This document shows positions 1 through 8,838 of a stretch of DNA of 64,000 bases, piece by piece. Every line of letters begins with the position of its first letter. The stretch's first letter is position 1. Under the pieces are notes generated by a model. That model was not told where the DNA came from. It saw only the letters and a program-made list of their open reading frames with translations, and ran no database searches. The stretch covers positions 1 to 64,000 of the forward strand of contig NZ_JWLD01000015.1 in the NCBI RefSeq assembly GCF_000813725.1, read 5' to 3'. The stretch comes from Leisingera sp. ANG-Vp (lineage in GTDB: Bacteria; Pseudomonadota; Alphaproteobacteria; Rhodobacterales; Rhodobacteraceae). Both the position numbers and the translations under genes were made by a program.

Positions 1-24
1 ATCACGGCGGGCAGGCGGCGTCAT
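1..24 (-). CDS. possible 5' end of a gene leaving the window
   Basis: A minus-strand ATG lies 16 bases beyond the stop of the DUF2064 glycosyltransferase gene and opens a frame (MTPPARRD) that is still open at the left edge. It would be the next gene of the dapE operon. No clear ribosome binding site is visible and only eight codons are present, so no function can be given and the start itself is tentative. Confidence 0.3.
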
Positions 25-40
25 GGTGAAAAGCGCGGGC

Positions 41-613
41 TCAGCGGCGGGGCAGGTCGGCGGCCGTATCGACGTCGCGCAGGGTATCGGTCAGCGCAAT
101 GCGGTGTCCGGGCAGGGTCTGCAGCGTGTCGGCCAGTGCATGTTCGCTGGACCAGCGGACGTTTTCGAACAGCGTGCGGGGCAGCCGGGCGGGATGCTTG
201 GCCCCCACCAGCCAATAACCGCCGTCATTAGCAGGGCCGAAGACCGCGTCATGATCGCTAAGGGCTGAGAAAGCCCGGGCAATGTGGGGCCGGGTAATAC
301 CGGGGATATCGGCGCCGATCAGGCAGATCGGACCAGGCAGGGATTGCAGCATCCGTTTCATCCGTGCGCCCAGGTCGCCGTTGCCTTGCGGCAGACGGGG
401 CAGATGAGAAGGCCAGGCTTTGGAAACCACTGCTCTGTCCGGCGCCACTGCCAGCACGACCTGCCAGCGGGGGTCCTGCAGGCGGCGGATCAGCCGGGCG
501 GATTGATGGCGGAACCACCAGGTGGCGGGGATCACGCCGATGTCCTTGCCCAGCCGGGTTTTGACCCGGCCCGGTCGCGGCTCCTTGACCATGATCACCA
601 GGGTGCGTTTCAC
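41..613 (-). CDS. DUF2064 / TIGR04282-type glycosyltransferase-like protein
   Basis: 190-residue GT-A-fold protein of the DUF2064 family, related to nucleotidyltransferases and to glycosyltransferases assigned to arsenosugar synthesis in other bacteria. The N-terminal motif KEPRPGRVKTRLG (about residues 10-22) is the family's nucleotide-binding signature. GADIPG (100-105) supplies the aspartate expected to bind metal, and FGPANDGGYWLVG (125-137) is the conserved C-terminal block. Translation starts at a GTG that overlaps the stop of the acetyltransferase gene (GTGA), so it is probably translated by coupling as the third gene of the dapE operon. The substrate cannot be read from the sequence. 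Confidence 0.85.
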   Translation of the reverse strand: MKRTLVIMVKEPRPGRVKTRLGKDIGVIPATWWFRHQSARLIRRLQDPRWQVVLAVAPDRAVVSKAWPSHLPRLPQGNGDLGARMKRMLQSLPGPICLIGADIPGITRPHIARAFSALSDHDAVFGPANDGGYWLVGAKHPARLPRTLFENVRWSSEHALADTLQTLPGHRIALTDTLRDVDTAADLPRR

Positions 614-1035
614 GTGAAATCACGCACCATGTCGCGGTGGTCGATGCCGGCATCGTCATAGACCGGGCCAAAGGCGGTGAAGCCGAGCTTCTCGTAAAAG
701 CCAATGGCGTGGAGCTGGGCGCCAAGCTTGGCCTTGGCAATGCCCGGCTGCTGCCTGGCGGTCTCCACCGCGGCTTCGATCAGCTTGGCGCCAAGGCCGG
801 TGCCGCGGGCGGATTGCAGCACGCAAACCCGGCCGATCTTGGCAGTGCCGTCCTTGAAGACAATCCGTGCGGTGCCAACCGGGGCATAGTCCAGAACCGC
901 CAGCAGGTGGGTGGCGGAGGCGTCCAGCGCATCCTGTTCCTCTTCCACCGGCACGCCTTGCTCCACCACAAACACCTGGTGGCGCAGGGCAAAGCAGGTC
1001 TCCAGGTCCTGGGTGACAGCGATACTCAGGCTCAT
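610..1035 (-). CDS. GNAT-family N-acetyltransferase (ElaA/YjcF-like)
   Basis: 141-residue single-domain acetyltransferase. The N-terminal block [19 protein letters not shown] (about 17-35) is typical of the ElaA/YjcF branch of GNAT proteins. [13 protein letters not shown] (about 70-82) is motif A, whose R/Q-x-x-G-x-G/A loop binds the acetyl-CoA pyrophosphate. The C-terminal [11 protein letters not shown] is the usual closing motif of the fold. Its ATG overlaps the dapE stop (ATGA) and its own stop overlaps the next start, so it is the middle gene of a tightly coupled three-gene unit. The substrate is unknown; the link to lysine synthesis is positional only. Confidence 0.88.
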   Translation of the reverse strand: MSLSIAVTQDLETCFALRHQVFVVEQGVPVEEEQDALDASATHLLAVLDYAPVGTARIVFKDGTAKIGRVCVLQSARGTGLGAKLIEAAVETARQQPGIAKAKLGAQLHAIGFYEKLGFTAFGPVYDDAGIDHRDMVRDFT

Positions 1036-2177
1036 GCGAAATAGTCCTGCAGAATGCGGGTGTAGATTGACTTCAGCTGGTGGATCTGGGCGACCTCCAC
1101 CCGTTCGTCCACCTGGTGCATGGTCTTGCCGACCAGCCCGAACTCCACCACCGGGCAGTGGTTCTTCACAAACCGTGCATCCGAGGTGCCGCCGGTGGTG
1201 GACAGCTCGGGAGTGCGGCCTGTTTCCGCCGCAACCGCTGCCGCGACCAGTTCTGACAGGGCGCCGGGCGGGGTGATGAAGCTTTCACCGGAGATCTTCA
1301 CCTCCATACCGATTTCAAGGCCGAACTCAGCCGCAATCTTGTCCGCTTCGCCCTGCAGCCACTTGGTCAGGCTGGCGCCGCTGTGCGAATCGTTGAAGCG
1401 GATGTTGACGGCCGAGGTGGCCTGCGCCGGGATTACATTGGTGGCCGGGTTGCCGGTGTCGATGGTGACCACCGCCAGGGTAGAGGCATCGAAGTGCGCG
1501 GTGCCCTGGTCCAGCTCGTGGCTGGCCAGCCGGTCCATCAGCCGCGCCATCGCGTTCAGCGGGTTGTTGGCGCGGTGCGGATAGGCGGAGTGGCCCTGCA
1601 CGCCGGTCACTGTGAACCAGGCAGTGAGCGAGCCGCGGCGGCCGATCTTGATCATCTCGCCCATCTCGTTCGGGCAGGTGGGCTCGCCCACTAAGCAAAC
1701 CGACATCTGCTCGCCCTCGCGCTGCATGTAGTCCAGCAGCGCGGTGGTGCCGTCCAGGGCGGGGCCCTCCTCGTCGCCGGTGATGGTGAGGATGATGGCG
1801 CCATCGGGCGGCGTTTCTTTGACGAAATCCACAGCGGCAGCGGCAAAGGCAGCCACGCCCGATTTCATATCCGTAGCACCGCGGCCGTACATGAAGCCGT
1901 CTTTCTCTTCGGCGCCAAAGGGCGGCATGGTCCAGGCAGCCTCATCGCCCAAGGGCACCACATCGGTGTGGCCGTTGAAGCCGAAAGTTTTCGCATGCCC
2001 CTTGGCGCCCCAGCGGGCAAACAGATTGGAAACCTCGCCGCGGTCGGTACGGGTGCAGTCGAACCCGGCCTCGCTCAGCAGTTTCTCCAGCAGCACCAGC
2101 GCGCCGCCTTCCTCAGGTGTCACCGAGGGGCAGCGGATCAGGTCGGCAGTCAGGCGGGCGGGATCGGTCTGCGGCAT
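1032..2177 (-). CDS. dapE: succinyl-diaminopimelate desuccinylase
   Basis: 381-residue M20-family zinc amidohydrolase that hydrolyses N-succinyl-LL-2,6-diaminopimelate to LL-diaminopimelate and succinate in the succinylase lysine/peptidoglycan branch. The metal and catalytic signatures are present: FNGHTDVVP (H70, D72), [10 protein letters not shown] (bridging D103) and TGDEEG (catalytic E136, metal-binding E137). The frame remains open for about 80 codons upstream, but the ATG at 2177 is preferred because AGGAG precedes it at normal spacing and the protein then has family length, beginning at the standard [19 protein letters not shown] block. It heads the operon with the acetyltransferase and glycosyltransferase. 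dapD and dapB lie elsewhere in the window. Confidence 0.97.
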   Translation of the reverse strand: MPQTDPARLTADLIRCPSVTPEEGGALVLLEKLLSEAGFDCTRTDRGEVSNLFARWGAKGHAKTFGFNGHTDVVPLGDEAAWTMPPFGAEEKDGFMYGRGATDMKSGVAAFAAAAVDFVKETPPDGAIILTITGDEEGPALDGTTALLDYMQREGEQMSVCLVGEPTCPNEMGEMIKIGRRGSLTAWFTVTGVQGHSAYPHRANNPLNAMARLMDRLASHELDQGTAHFDASTLAVVTIDTGNPATNVIPAQATSAVNIRFNDSHSGASLTKWLQGEADKIAAEFGLEIGMEVKISGESFITPPGALSELVAAAVAAETGRTPELSTTGGTSDARFVKNHCPVVEFGLVGKTMHQVDERVEVAQIHQLKSIYTRILQDYFA

Positions 2178-2508
2178 CGGTAGGCTCCTGGAATTCCGGT
2201 CCGCCATGGCTAGCGCGGAATGGCCCGGGGCGCAATTCACCGCTGCGGCAGGCCGCAGTCCGCAAATGTGGCGCAAAAGCAGCGGTTTTGCAGCGGAGAG
2301 CGGGCGCAGCTGACTCGCAGCCGTGGACCGTGTTAAGACATCGTTAATAAATGACCCGAGGCAGGGCATCCAAACGAGCATAACAGGCCGCAAAAGGCCA
2401 ACCGGACCCCGGCAGCGCAACGCCGCTGCCCTTCTGTGATCCAGCAGCAGGCATTAAGCCTGCGCATCTCGTTTGTCCGGCCTCTGACAGGCAAGGGGTG
2501 GGCAGATC
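2178..2508. promoter_or_regulatory. divergent intergenic region between dapE and the Hint gene
   Basis: 331 bases without a convincing gene. They should carry the promoters for dapE (leftward) and the Hint-domain pair (rightward). Toward the right gene there are two compact stem-loops: GGCAGCG...CGCTGCC at 2411-2430 and GCAGGC-attaa-GCCTGC at 2447-2463. A CtrA-type site lies at 2333-2347 and is listed separately. The ribosome binding site of the right gene is weak (AAGGGG followed by GGGC, before 2509). Confidence 0.5.
2333..2347. promoter_or_regulatory. CtrA-like binding site
   Basis: TTAAGACATCGTTAA matches the TTAA-N7-TTAA arrangement of full CtrA boxes known from alphaproteobacteria. It lies about 160 bases upstream of the Hint-domain gene and about 155 upstream of dapE, so either promoter could be the target. 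It is a single short match in an otherwise G+C-rich region. Function is inferred from the motif alone. Confidence 0.4.
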
Positions 2509-4080
2509 ATGGCAACAGGCGCCGAACTCAATTATCAGACAAACGCCTCTGCGGTGCAGATGGCGCAGACTATTTTCGGCGACGGGGCCACCGTTGTCGG
2601 TGCCAGCTATTCTGGCTGGAGCCAGTCGTCGGCGATCTATTCAGGCGGCGATGCGCTCGCGCCTGGCGTTACCCCAAGCGACTCAGGCGTGATCCTGTCG
2701 ACCGGGCGGGCCAGCCATTTCACCCGCTCCGGCGGTGATCCCAACCGCTCTACCCAGACCTCGACCAACACGCCGGGCGAAAGCAACAACCCGGATTTCA
2801 ATGCCGCAGCTGGCAGCAATACCTTCGACGCTTCCTACCTGGATGTGAGTTTCATCCCCGATTCGGATGTGATGACGATGCAATTCGTTTTCTCCTCCGA
2901 GGAATTCCCGGAATTCCAGAATTCGGTCTATCAGGACGTGGTGGCAGTCTGGGTCAACGGCGAACAGGTGCTGCTTGAGGTCGGCAACGGCCAGGCCAAC
3001 CCCAGCAACATCAGCTCCTCGATCAACGAGAACCTCTACGTCGACAACGCCGGCGATGATTTCAACACCGAGATGGACGGGTTCACCATCACCATGACCC
3101 TGACGATGAACGTCAATCCGGGCGAGGTGAACGATATCCGTATCGGCATCGCTGACGTCAGCGACAGCAGCTATGACAGTAACCTGCTGATTGCTGCCGA
3201 CTCGGTGCAGACCGACCTGGTGGCGATGACCGACAATGTCTTTGTGGCACCGGACAGCAGCAAGACCATTGATGTGCTGGCCAATGATGTGAACAACTCC
3301 GGCGGCTCGCTGACTATCACCCATATCAACGGCACCGTGGTAAGCGCCGGCTCGGTGGTGACGCTGAACACCGGCCAGGAGGTGCAGCTGAATGCCGACG
3401 GCACCCTGACCCTGGTAGGCGACGGCGACGTCGAAGACTTCAACTTCACCTACGAGGTGACCAATGGCGTCAACTCCGATGTCGGTTTCGTCAACGCCAG
3501 CTCGATCCCCTGTTTTGTGGCTGGCACAAGGATCCGCACTCCTTACGGCGAGGTGCCGGTGGAGGAGCTGATGCCGGGTGATCTGGTAGAGACCCGCGAC
3601 GATGGCGCCCAGCCGCTGTGCTGGAGCGGCGGCCGGTCGGTTGCGGCCGAGGGGGATTTTGCTCCGGTCCGCATTGCCGCAGGAACCTTTGGCGATCATG
3701 GCGAGCTGCTGGTCTCGCCGCAGCACCGTGTGCTGGTGCGTGGCGCCCATGCCGAGCTGTTTTTTGGCGAGGAAGAAGTTCTGGTGGCCGCCAAAGATCT
3801 GGTCAACGGCCGCAGCGTGGCCCGCTGCCCGGGCGGCGAGGTGACCTATGTGCATCTGATGTTCGACCGCCATCAGGTGGTCTATTCCGAAGGGCTGGCG
3901 ACCGAAAGCTTCCTGCCCGGCCCGCAGATCCTTACCCTGTTCGAGCGGCCGGTGGCGGAGGAGATCTGCACCCTGTTCCCAGAACTCGATCCGGAGACGG
4001 GCGCCGGGTACAGTCCGTCGGCACGGCCGTCTCTGAAAGGGTATGAAGGCCAGCTGCTGGCGGCAGTCGAGGCGGCCTGA
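2509..4080 (+). CDS. exported choice-of-anchor L and Hint domain protein
   Basis: 523 residues. The N-terminal half (about 1-235) looks like the choice-of-anchor L domain: LSTGRASHF near 64-71, then FVFSSEEFPEFQN at 126-138. A short Ig-like/cadherin-like segment follows (about 240-330, with IDVLANDV). The C-terminal part is a Hint domain of the Hint_2 type, beginning PCFVAGTRIRTPYGEV with nucleophile Cys335, followed by PGDLVET and by SPQHRVLV with His406. Such proteins in roseobacters lack an ordinary signal peptide and are usually presumed type I secretion substrates; no signal peptide is seen here. The Hint fold could self-cleave or attach the N-terminal domain to another molecule. The next gene starts 3 bases after this stop. 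Confidence 0.85.
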   Translation: MATGAELNYQTNASAVQMAQTIFGDGATVVGASYSGWSQSSAIYSGGDALAPGVTPSDSGVILSTGRASHFTRSGGDPNRSTQTSTNTPGESNNPDFNAAAGSNTFDASYLDVSFIPDSDVMTMQFVFSSEEFPEFQNSVYQDVVAVWVNGEQVLLEVGNGQANPSNISSSINENLYVDNAGDDFNTEMDGFTITMTLTMNVNPGEVNDIRIGIADVSDSSYDSNLLIAADSVQTDLVAMTDNVFVAPDSSKTIDVLANDVNNSGGSLTITHINGTVVSAGSVVTLNTGQEVQLNADGTLTLVGDGDVEDFNFTYEVTNGVNSDVGFVNASSIPCFVAGTRIRTPYGEVPVEELMPGDLVETRDDGAQPLCWSGGRSVAAEGDFAPVRIAAGTFGDHGELLVSPQHRVLVRGAHAELFFGEEEVLVAAKDLVNGRSVARCPGGEVTYVHLMFDRHQVVYSEGLATESFLPGPQILTLFERPVAEEICTLFPELDPETGAGYSPSARPSLKGYEGQLLAAVEAA

Positions 4081-4083
4081 CGG

Positions 4084-5157
4084 ATGTCCTGGTTTGCGGT
4101 TTCCGGGGGCGGGCACAGCTGGTGCGATCCGCAGGCGCTGGTGGCAGCCGGGCTGCCGGACGGCGATTCCCTGCTGGTGCGCGGATCACTGATGCTGGAG
4201 TTCCACCTGCCGGAAACAGCCCGGCCGGAACCGCTGCTGCTTTACTCTCAGGAGGGCGACTGGCCGCTGCGGCTGGCTTTGCAGGCGGTGCCCGGCGGCG
4301 GATTGAGTTTTGTGCTGGAACAGAACGGCGCGGTGCTGCACCGGACCCTGAACCCGACCGCCGTGGGGCGCACCGGCGGGCTGCGGCTGATCTATGCCTG
4401 GGATGCGCCGGCCCGCCAGGGGCGGCTGACGCTGGAGCGGCTGGACGGCAGCCAGATGCAGATTGCCGCACTCTCGGCGCCGAAACCCTGGCGGCTGCGC
4501 GACCTGCAGGCGCTGGCCGGGCCGTTGGGATATTTGGCGCCGATCGTGGACTACCTGGCCTTGTCCAGCAGCCTTGAGCCCGCTGGCCCTGTCCCTGCGC
4601 TGCTGCCGTCCACGCCTGTTGCCACACCCGATGGCTACCGGCTGCTGAGCAGCCTGCAGCGGGGCGACCTGGTGCTGGCCAGCAGCGGCGAGGCGGTGCC
4701 GGTACTGCAGGTGGTGGAACGCCAGGTGCCGGCGCTGGGCGCTTTTGCGCCGGTGCGGCTCAGGGCGCCGTACTTTGGGCTGCAGCAGGATATCCACGTG
4801 GCGCCGTTCCAGCGTCTGGTGCTGTCCGGATCCGAGGTCGAATACCTGTTCGGCCAGCCTGCGGTTCTGGTGCCGGCCGGCAATCTGCTGGGAACCGGCA
4901 CCGCCCTGCCTGGCGCGGCGGGGGCGCCGCTGATCTCCTACCGCCAGGCGGTGCTGCCGGACCACGAACCGCTGCTGGCCGCCGGGGCAATGACTGAAAG
5001 CCTGTTCCTGGGCCGCCTGCGCCGCGACCCCGAGCGGCTGGCGGCCAGCCTGCTGGCCCCTCTGGGAGCAAGCGCGCTGCCTGAGCACCGGCAGCCGAAA
5101 TTCCCGGTGCTGCGCGCTTTTGATGCCGCAGTGCTGGCCGAACGGCGGACCGCCTGA
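4084..5157 (+). CDS. Hint-domain protein with catalytic positions replaced
   Basis: 357 residues, starting 3 bases after the previous stop, so almost certainly co-transcribed with it. The N-terminal 170 residues resemble a carbohydrate/lectin-like beta domain of unknown identity. From about residue 174 the sequence aligns by eye with the Hint domain of the upstream gene: PSTPVATPDG (174-183) stands for PCFVAGTRIRTPYG, RGDLVLAS for PGDLVETR, APFQRLVLSG for SPQHRVLVRG, and EYLFGQPAVLVPAGNLL for ELFFGEEEVLVAAKDLV. The nucleophile Cys is replaced by Ser176 and the His of the SPxHR motif by Gln243. The domain may be inactive, or use serine. No signal peptide is visible. Confidence 0.75.
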   Translation: MSWFAVSGGGHSWCDPQALVAAGLPDGDSLLVRGSLMLEFHLPETARPEPLLLYSQEGDWPLRLALQAVPGGGLSFVLEQNGAVLHRTLNPTAVGRTGGLRLIYAWDAPARQGRLTLERLDGSQMQIAALSAPKPWRLRDLQALAGPLGYLAPIVDYLALSSSLEPAGPVPALLPSTPVATPDGYRLLSSLQRGDLVLASSGEAVPVLQVVERQVPALGAFAPVRLRAPYFGLQQDIHVAPFQRLVLSGSEVEYLFGQPAVLVPAGNLLGTGTALPGAAGAPLISYRQAVLPDHEPLLAAGAMTESLFLGRLRRDPERLAASLLAPLGASALPEHRQPKFPVLRAFDAAVLAERRTA

Positions 5158-5266
5158 CACAGTTGCTGGAGCTTGTTCGGCATCCGCGCCAATGACGCTT
5201 GCGTGAAAAAGCCGAACCGCCTAAGGAATTTCAAACCGTCCCCGAGGCCTGCCGCTGAGCGTTTCC

Positions 5267-6322
5267 GTGCTGTACTTCCGCCTGACCATCGCCGCCCTGC
5301 TGATGCTTTGGGGCCAATTGCTTTCTGCGCAGGTGCTGACAGTCAATACCGTCACCCGCCCGCCGTTCTCGATGGTGGAGGAGGGGCGCGATACCGGTTT
5401 CTCGCTTGAGCTGCTGAAGATCCTGGCTGAGCGGTTGGACTGGGACTTCCAGATAAACCGGGTTTCAGGCTTCTCGGAAATGCTCGATGGCGTGCGCAGC
5501 GGCGAAGCGGATCTGGCGGCGGCCAATATCTCGATCACCGCGGCGCGCGAAGTGGTCATGGATTTCAGCCATCCGATCTTCGAAAGCGGGCTGCAGATCA
5601 TGGTTCAGGCAGATGAGGTGCGCCAGCCGTCGCTGCTGAGTGCCTTGCTGTCTTGGGACCTGGCTGCCGCCATCGGCATTGCCTTCCTGCTGCTGTTCGG
5701 CGGCGGCATGCTGATGTGGGTGTTTGAACGCCGCGCCCAGCCCTATTTCGACCGCCCCCTGAACGAGGCCTGGTTTCCTTCCTTCTGGTGGGCGCTGAAC
5801 CTGGTGGTGAATGGCGGGTTCGAGGAACGGGTTCCGCGCACGCCGGTCGGCCGCATGTTCGGCGTGGTGCTGGTGGTGTCGTCGCTGTTTATCGTCTCGG
5901 TCTTTGTCGCCAAGATCACTGCAGTGATGACAGTCGAGGCGATCAGCGGCTCGGTGAACTCGGTCAATGATCTGTACGGCAAATCCGTGGGCACCATCGA
6001 AGGCTCCACCGCCGCAGGCTTCCTGAACCGGCGCGAAATCGACTATGCCGCCTACACCGGGCTGGAAGACATGCTGCAGGGGTTTGAGCGCGGTGAGGTG
6101 TCAGCGGTGGTCTTTGATGCGCCGGTGCTGAACTTCTATGTCCGGCAGGGCGGCCACCAGTTTGGCCACACCATTGGCCAGCCGTTCCTGCGCGAGAACT
6201 ACGGGCTGGTGTTTCCGGCGGGCTCTCCGCTGGTGGAAGATGTGAACCAGGCGCTTTTGGCGATGCAGGAGGACGGCAGCTATGATGCCCTCTACCGAAA
6301 ATGGTTCGGCAGCCAGAACTGA
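5267..6322 (+). CDS. ionotropic-glutamate-receptor-like protein (SBP_bac_3 with channel insert)
   Basis: 351 residues. A signal peptide (about 1-21) precedes a periplasmic-binding lobe (22-115) with [13 protein letters not shown] (R94 at the place of the amino-acid carboxylate-binding arginine). A membrane module interrupts the binding fold: helix M1 about 131-153, re-entrant-like segment about 168-190 ([21 protein letters not shown]) and helix M3 about 197-221 ending [12 protein letters not shown]. The second lobe (about 235-350) has [10 protein letters not shown] and VFDAP. This S1-M1-P-M3-S2 order is that of prokaryotic glutamate receptors such as GluR0. The potassium filter TVGYG is absent. 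The start is a GTG with a poor ribosome site and no better NTG nearby, so the exact start is uncertain. A solute-binding sensor is the alternative. Confidence 0.8.
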   Translation: MLYFRLTIAALLMLWGQLLSAQVLTVNTVTRPPFSMVEEGRDTGFSLELLKILAERLDWDFQINRVSGFSEMLDGVRSGEADLAAANISITAAREVVMDFSHPIFESGLQIMVQADEVRQPSLLSALLSWDLAAAIGIAFLLLFGGGMLMWVFERRAQPYFDRPLNEAWFPSFWWALNLVVNGGFEERVPRTPVGRMFGVVLVVSSLFIVSVFVAKITAVMTVEAISGSVNSVNDLYGKSVGTIEGSTAAGFLNRREIDYAAYTGLEDMLQGFERGEVSAVVFDAPVLNFYVRQGGHQFGHTIGQPFLRENYGLVFPAGSPLVEDVNQALLAMQEDGSYDALYRKWFGSQN

Positions 6323-6331
6323 CGCCCCGGG

Positions 6332-6679
6332 TTAGTGAAAGACGGGTTCCTCACCGTCGAAGAACGGCGTCATCTGGGCGACGATCACGGCGTTCTCGTC
6401 CAGCGCCCGCTGCATCAGCCCGCGTTCCTCGTCACCGATCTCATGGCCTTCCGCTTCGCGCTCTTCCAGGGTGCCATAACCGGTCACATCCAGCGGCGCG
6501 GTATCGGCCTGCTTGAGGATCGCCACGGTTTCGCGCACGGCTTCGGCTTCGTCCACGCCGGAGGCATAGATCATCAGCGCAGCACCGGTGGCGCCGTCGG
6601 GCAGCCCGTCCCCGTCCTTGCGTCCGATCTGGACAAGCAGGGTATAGACTTGCTGGCGGGAGGGTTTCTTCTTTTCCAT
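6332..6679 (-). CDS. conserved hypothetical protein, 115 residues
   Basis: Small soluble protein starting MEKKKPSRQQVY, with an alternating charged/helical composition. The sequence TGAALMIYASGVDEAEAVRETVAILKQA in its middle suggests a compact alpha/beta fold. No membrane segment, signal peptide or catalytic motif is recognised. The frame stays open upstream across the opposite-strand hutD gene, but the ATG at 6679 gives a compact protein that does not overlap hutD. It converges with the glutamate-receptor-like gene, whose stop is 9 bases away. I assign no function. Confidence 0.7.
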   Translation of the reverse strand: MEKKKPSRQQVYTLLVQIGRKDGDGLPDGATGAALMIYASGVDEAEAVRETVAILKQADTAPLDVTGYGTLEEREAEGHEIGDEERGLMQRALDENAVIVAQMTPFFDGEEPVFH

Positions 6680-6797
6680 GCCGCCGCCATAGCGCCGGGG
6701 CAGGGGGATGGTCAATCCATTTGCTGCGGCCGGCTCTTGCAGGGGCCCGCGCTTCGCTATTATGTCTAGGCTTATTTCAGCCTGCGAGGTCTCCCCC

Positions 6798-7331
6798 ATG
6801 CGCTTCTCCGCTCTCACCGCCGCGCCGGTGCCTTGGAAAAACGGCGGCGGCGTGACACGCGAGCTGGCTGTGCACAAAGCGAACGGCCGGATGGTCTGGC
6901 GCCTCAGCCTGGCGGATATCACCCGGGACGGCGCGTTTTCTGCCTTTCCCGGCCTTGCCCGTATCCACTGCATCGTGGAGGGGGCGGGGCACGTTCTGTC
7001 CAACGCAGAAACCCGCTTGGAGGCTGGTCTTCTGGAACCGCTTGCCTTTGACGGCGGCTTGGCTCTGGACTGCCGCCTGCGCAGCGGAGCCTGCAAGGCC
7101 TTCAACGTGATCTTTGACCCTGAGTTTGTGTTAGCGGAAGCCAGGGTTCTGAGGGATGGCGAGCTGCCCGAGGCCGCAGGCAGCCAGGTTTTCTTTGTCG
7201 TATCCGGGACTTTGGAACTCAACGAGGAAGGCTGTTTCGGTCCTGGTGAGGGGCATGCAACGGAAGGCGCCGCCAGCGGAGCAGTCTCCGGTGGCGGCGC
7301 GGTCATTCATCTGCGGTTCCAGCCTGTTTAG
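6798..7331 (+). CDS. hutD: HutD/Ves-family protein
   Basis: 177-residue cupin-fold protein of the HutD family, found near histidine-utilisation genes and proposed to limit or tune that pathway. The signature VPWKNGGGVTREL is near residues 11-23 and DITRDGAFSAFPGLAR follows near 42-57, both diagnostic. The ATG at 6798 has GAGG upstream at usable spacing. It converges on hutF, and the two coding regions overlap by 4 bases at their ends, which supports a histidine-degradation role. The rest of the hut operon is not in the window. Confidence 0.88.
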   Translation: MRFSALTAAPVPWKNGGGVTRELAVHKANGRMVWRLSLADITRDGAFSAFPGLARIHCIVEGAGHVLSNAETRLEAGLLEPLAFDGGLALDCRLRSGACKAFNVIFDPEFVLAEARVLRDGELPEAAGSQVFFVVSGTLELNEEGCFGPGEGHATEGAASGAVSGGGAVIHLRFQPV

Positions 7332-8695
7332 AGACTGTTGAGCAGGTCTTTGATTGCCGTTCTGTAACCTGCAACCACGCTGTCGCGGGCGATGTGGCGG
7401 CCCTGCTGCACCACGTGGCGCCCGGCGCTCCAGACATCGGTCACGGTGTCGTCGCCTGCCGCAAAGCACAGCCCGTCCAGCATCTGTTCCGGCTTCAGCG
7501 CGCACAGGGCCGATACGCTGCCGTCAATTGCCACCAGATCCGCCAGCGCACCTTCCTCGATCCGCCCCGCATCGCGTCCCAAAGCCTGTGCGCCGCCTTT
7601 TGCAGCGCCCATGTACAGAGTTTCGCCAACTGAGCCTTCACCCGGCACCAGCACATTGCGGGCCAGGTCGCGCAGGCGCTGGGAGTACTCCAGTGTGCGC
7701 AGCTCCTCAGGCAGGGAAATCCGCACGTTAGAGTCTGATCCAACCCCGAATGCGCCGTCATGCGCCAGGTATTCCACCCCGTTGAACGGACCGTCACCCA
7801 GGTTTGCCTCAGTGATCGGGCAGAGGCCGGCCACGGCGCCGGAGCGGGCCATGCCGATGGTCTCCGCGCTGGTCATATGGGTGGCGTGGATCAGGCACCA
7901 TTTGCCGTCGACGGGCGTGTTGCCCAGCAGCCATTCCACCGGCCGGGCGCCCAGCCAGGCGCTGATATCGGCCACTTCCTTGGGCTGTTCGGAGATGTGG
8001 ATATGCACCGGCAGCCCGTTCTGGATCTGCAGCACCTCCGCCAGATCCTCGGGGCAGGTGGCGCGCAGGGAATGCGGCGCAATGCCGACACAGGCGTCTT
8101 CGGCCAAGTCCCGCGCAGCTATCTCCCGGGCACGTGTGACGAGTTCAGAGAATTCGGAAACCGAGTTGCCAAACCGCTGCTGGCCCCCATTCAGGGCCTG
8201 CTTTCCTGCTCCGCCATAGGAGTAGAGCACCGGCAGATGGGTCAGGCCGATGCCGGTCTGTCTGGCCGCGGCAAACACACGCTCGCTCAGCTCAGTCATC
8301 GAGTCAAAATGCGCCCCGCCCGGCTGGTGGTGGACATAATGGAACTCGCCCACCGAGGCGTAACCGGCCTCCAGCATTTCCATGAACACCAGCGCGGCGA
8401 TGGCCTCGTACTGCTCAGGCGTGATGCGGTCCATGAAGCGGTACATCAGCTCGCGCCAGGTCCAGAAGCTGTCCTTGCCGGCTGCTCGGTACTCGGTCAT
8501 CCCGGCCATGGCGCGCTGGAAGCTGTGGGAGTGCAGGTTGCCGAGCGACGGCAGCAGCACGTCTGCTTGGGTGTCGCCGGCCTGCGGCTGGGCTGCGGTT
8601 TCCAGTGACGTGATCCGGCCGTCTTCGACCGTCAGCCGAATGTTTTCAGACCATCCCTGGGGCAGGCGGGCGTGCCGGGCGAATATTGTCTGCAT
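7328..8695 (-). CDS. hutF: formimidoylglutamate deiminase
   Basis: 455-residue amidohydrolase-superfamily enzyme converting N-formimidoyl-L-glutamate to N-formyl-L-glutamate and ammonia in the five-step histidine degradation route. LGNLHSHSFQRAMAG (about 51-65) carries the first metal histidines (H55, H57). Further metal or substrate blocks are VHIHISEQPKEV, a histidine in CLIHATHMT and GSDSNVRIS with the catalytic aspartate. EFHYVHHQPGG is typical of HutF as opposed to guanine or cytosine deaminases. Length matches the family. The 3' end overlaps convergent hutD by 4 bases. Confidence 0.95.
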   Translation of the reverse strand: MQTIFARHARLPQGWSENIRLTVEDGRITSLETAAQPQAGDTQADVLLPSLGNLHSHSFQRAMAGMTEYRAAGKDSFWTWRELMYRFMDRITPEQYEAIAALVFMEMLEAGYASVGEFHYVHHQPGGAHFDSMTELSERVFAAARQTGIGLTHLPVLYSYGGAGKQALNGGQQRFGNSVSEFSELVTRAREIAARDLAEDACVGIAPHSLRATCPEDLAEVLQIQNGLPVHIHISEQPKEVADISAWLGARPVEWLLGNTPVDGKWCLIHATHMTSAETIGMARSGAVAGLCPITEANLGDGPFNGVEYLAHDGAFGVGSDSNVRISLPEELRTLEYSQRLRDLARNVLVPGEGSVGETLYMGAAKGGAQALGRDAGRIEEGALADLVAIDGSVSALCALKPEQMLDGLCFAAGDDTVTDVWSAGRHVVQQGRHIARDSVVAGYRTAIKDLLNSL

Positions 8696-8763
8696 CTGAC
8701 CCTCTTATGTGTAGGTATAATATCAATAGCGGCAGGTTTATTGCGCGGCAAGGATTTTACAGA

Positions 8764-8824
8764 GGAGGGGCGCTGCCCCTCGGCCTGATGGCCTCACCCC
8801 GGGGTATTGGGGACCAGAAAGAAG
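8764..8824 (+). repeat. dispersed hairpin repeat, family 1, copy A
   Basis: GAGGGGCGCTGCCCCTC hairpin, then GGCCTGATGGCC hairpin, then a CACCCCGGGGTATTGGGGACC block ending CAGAAAGAAG. The same order (G/C-rich hairpin, second short hairpin, CCCC-GG-GTATT, GACCAGAAAGAAG) is seen at 30465-30529 and, inverted, at 24505-24569, with a diverged relative at 40386-40465. This copy lies between dapD and hutF in the opposite orientation to both. Confidence 0.7.
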
Positions 8825-8838
8825 CGGGAGGACTCCGG

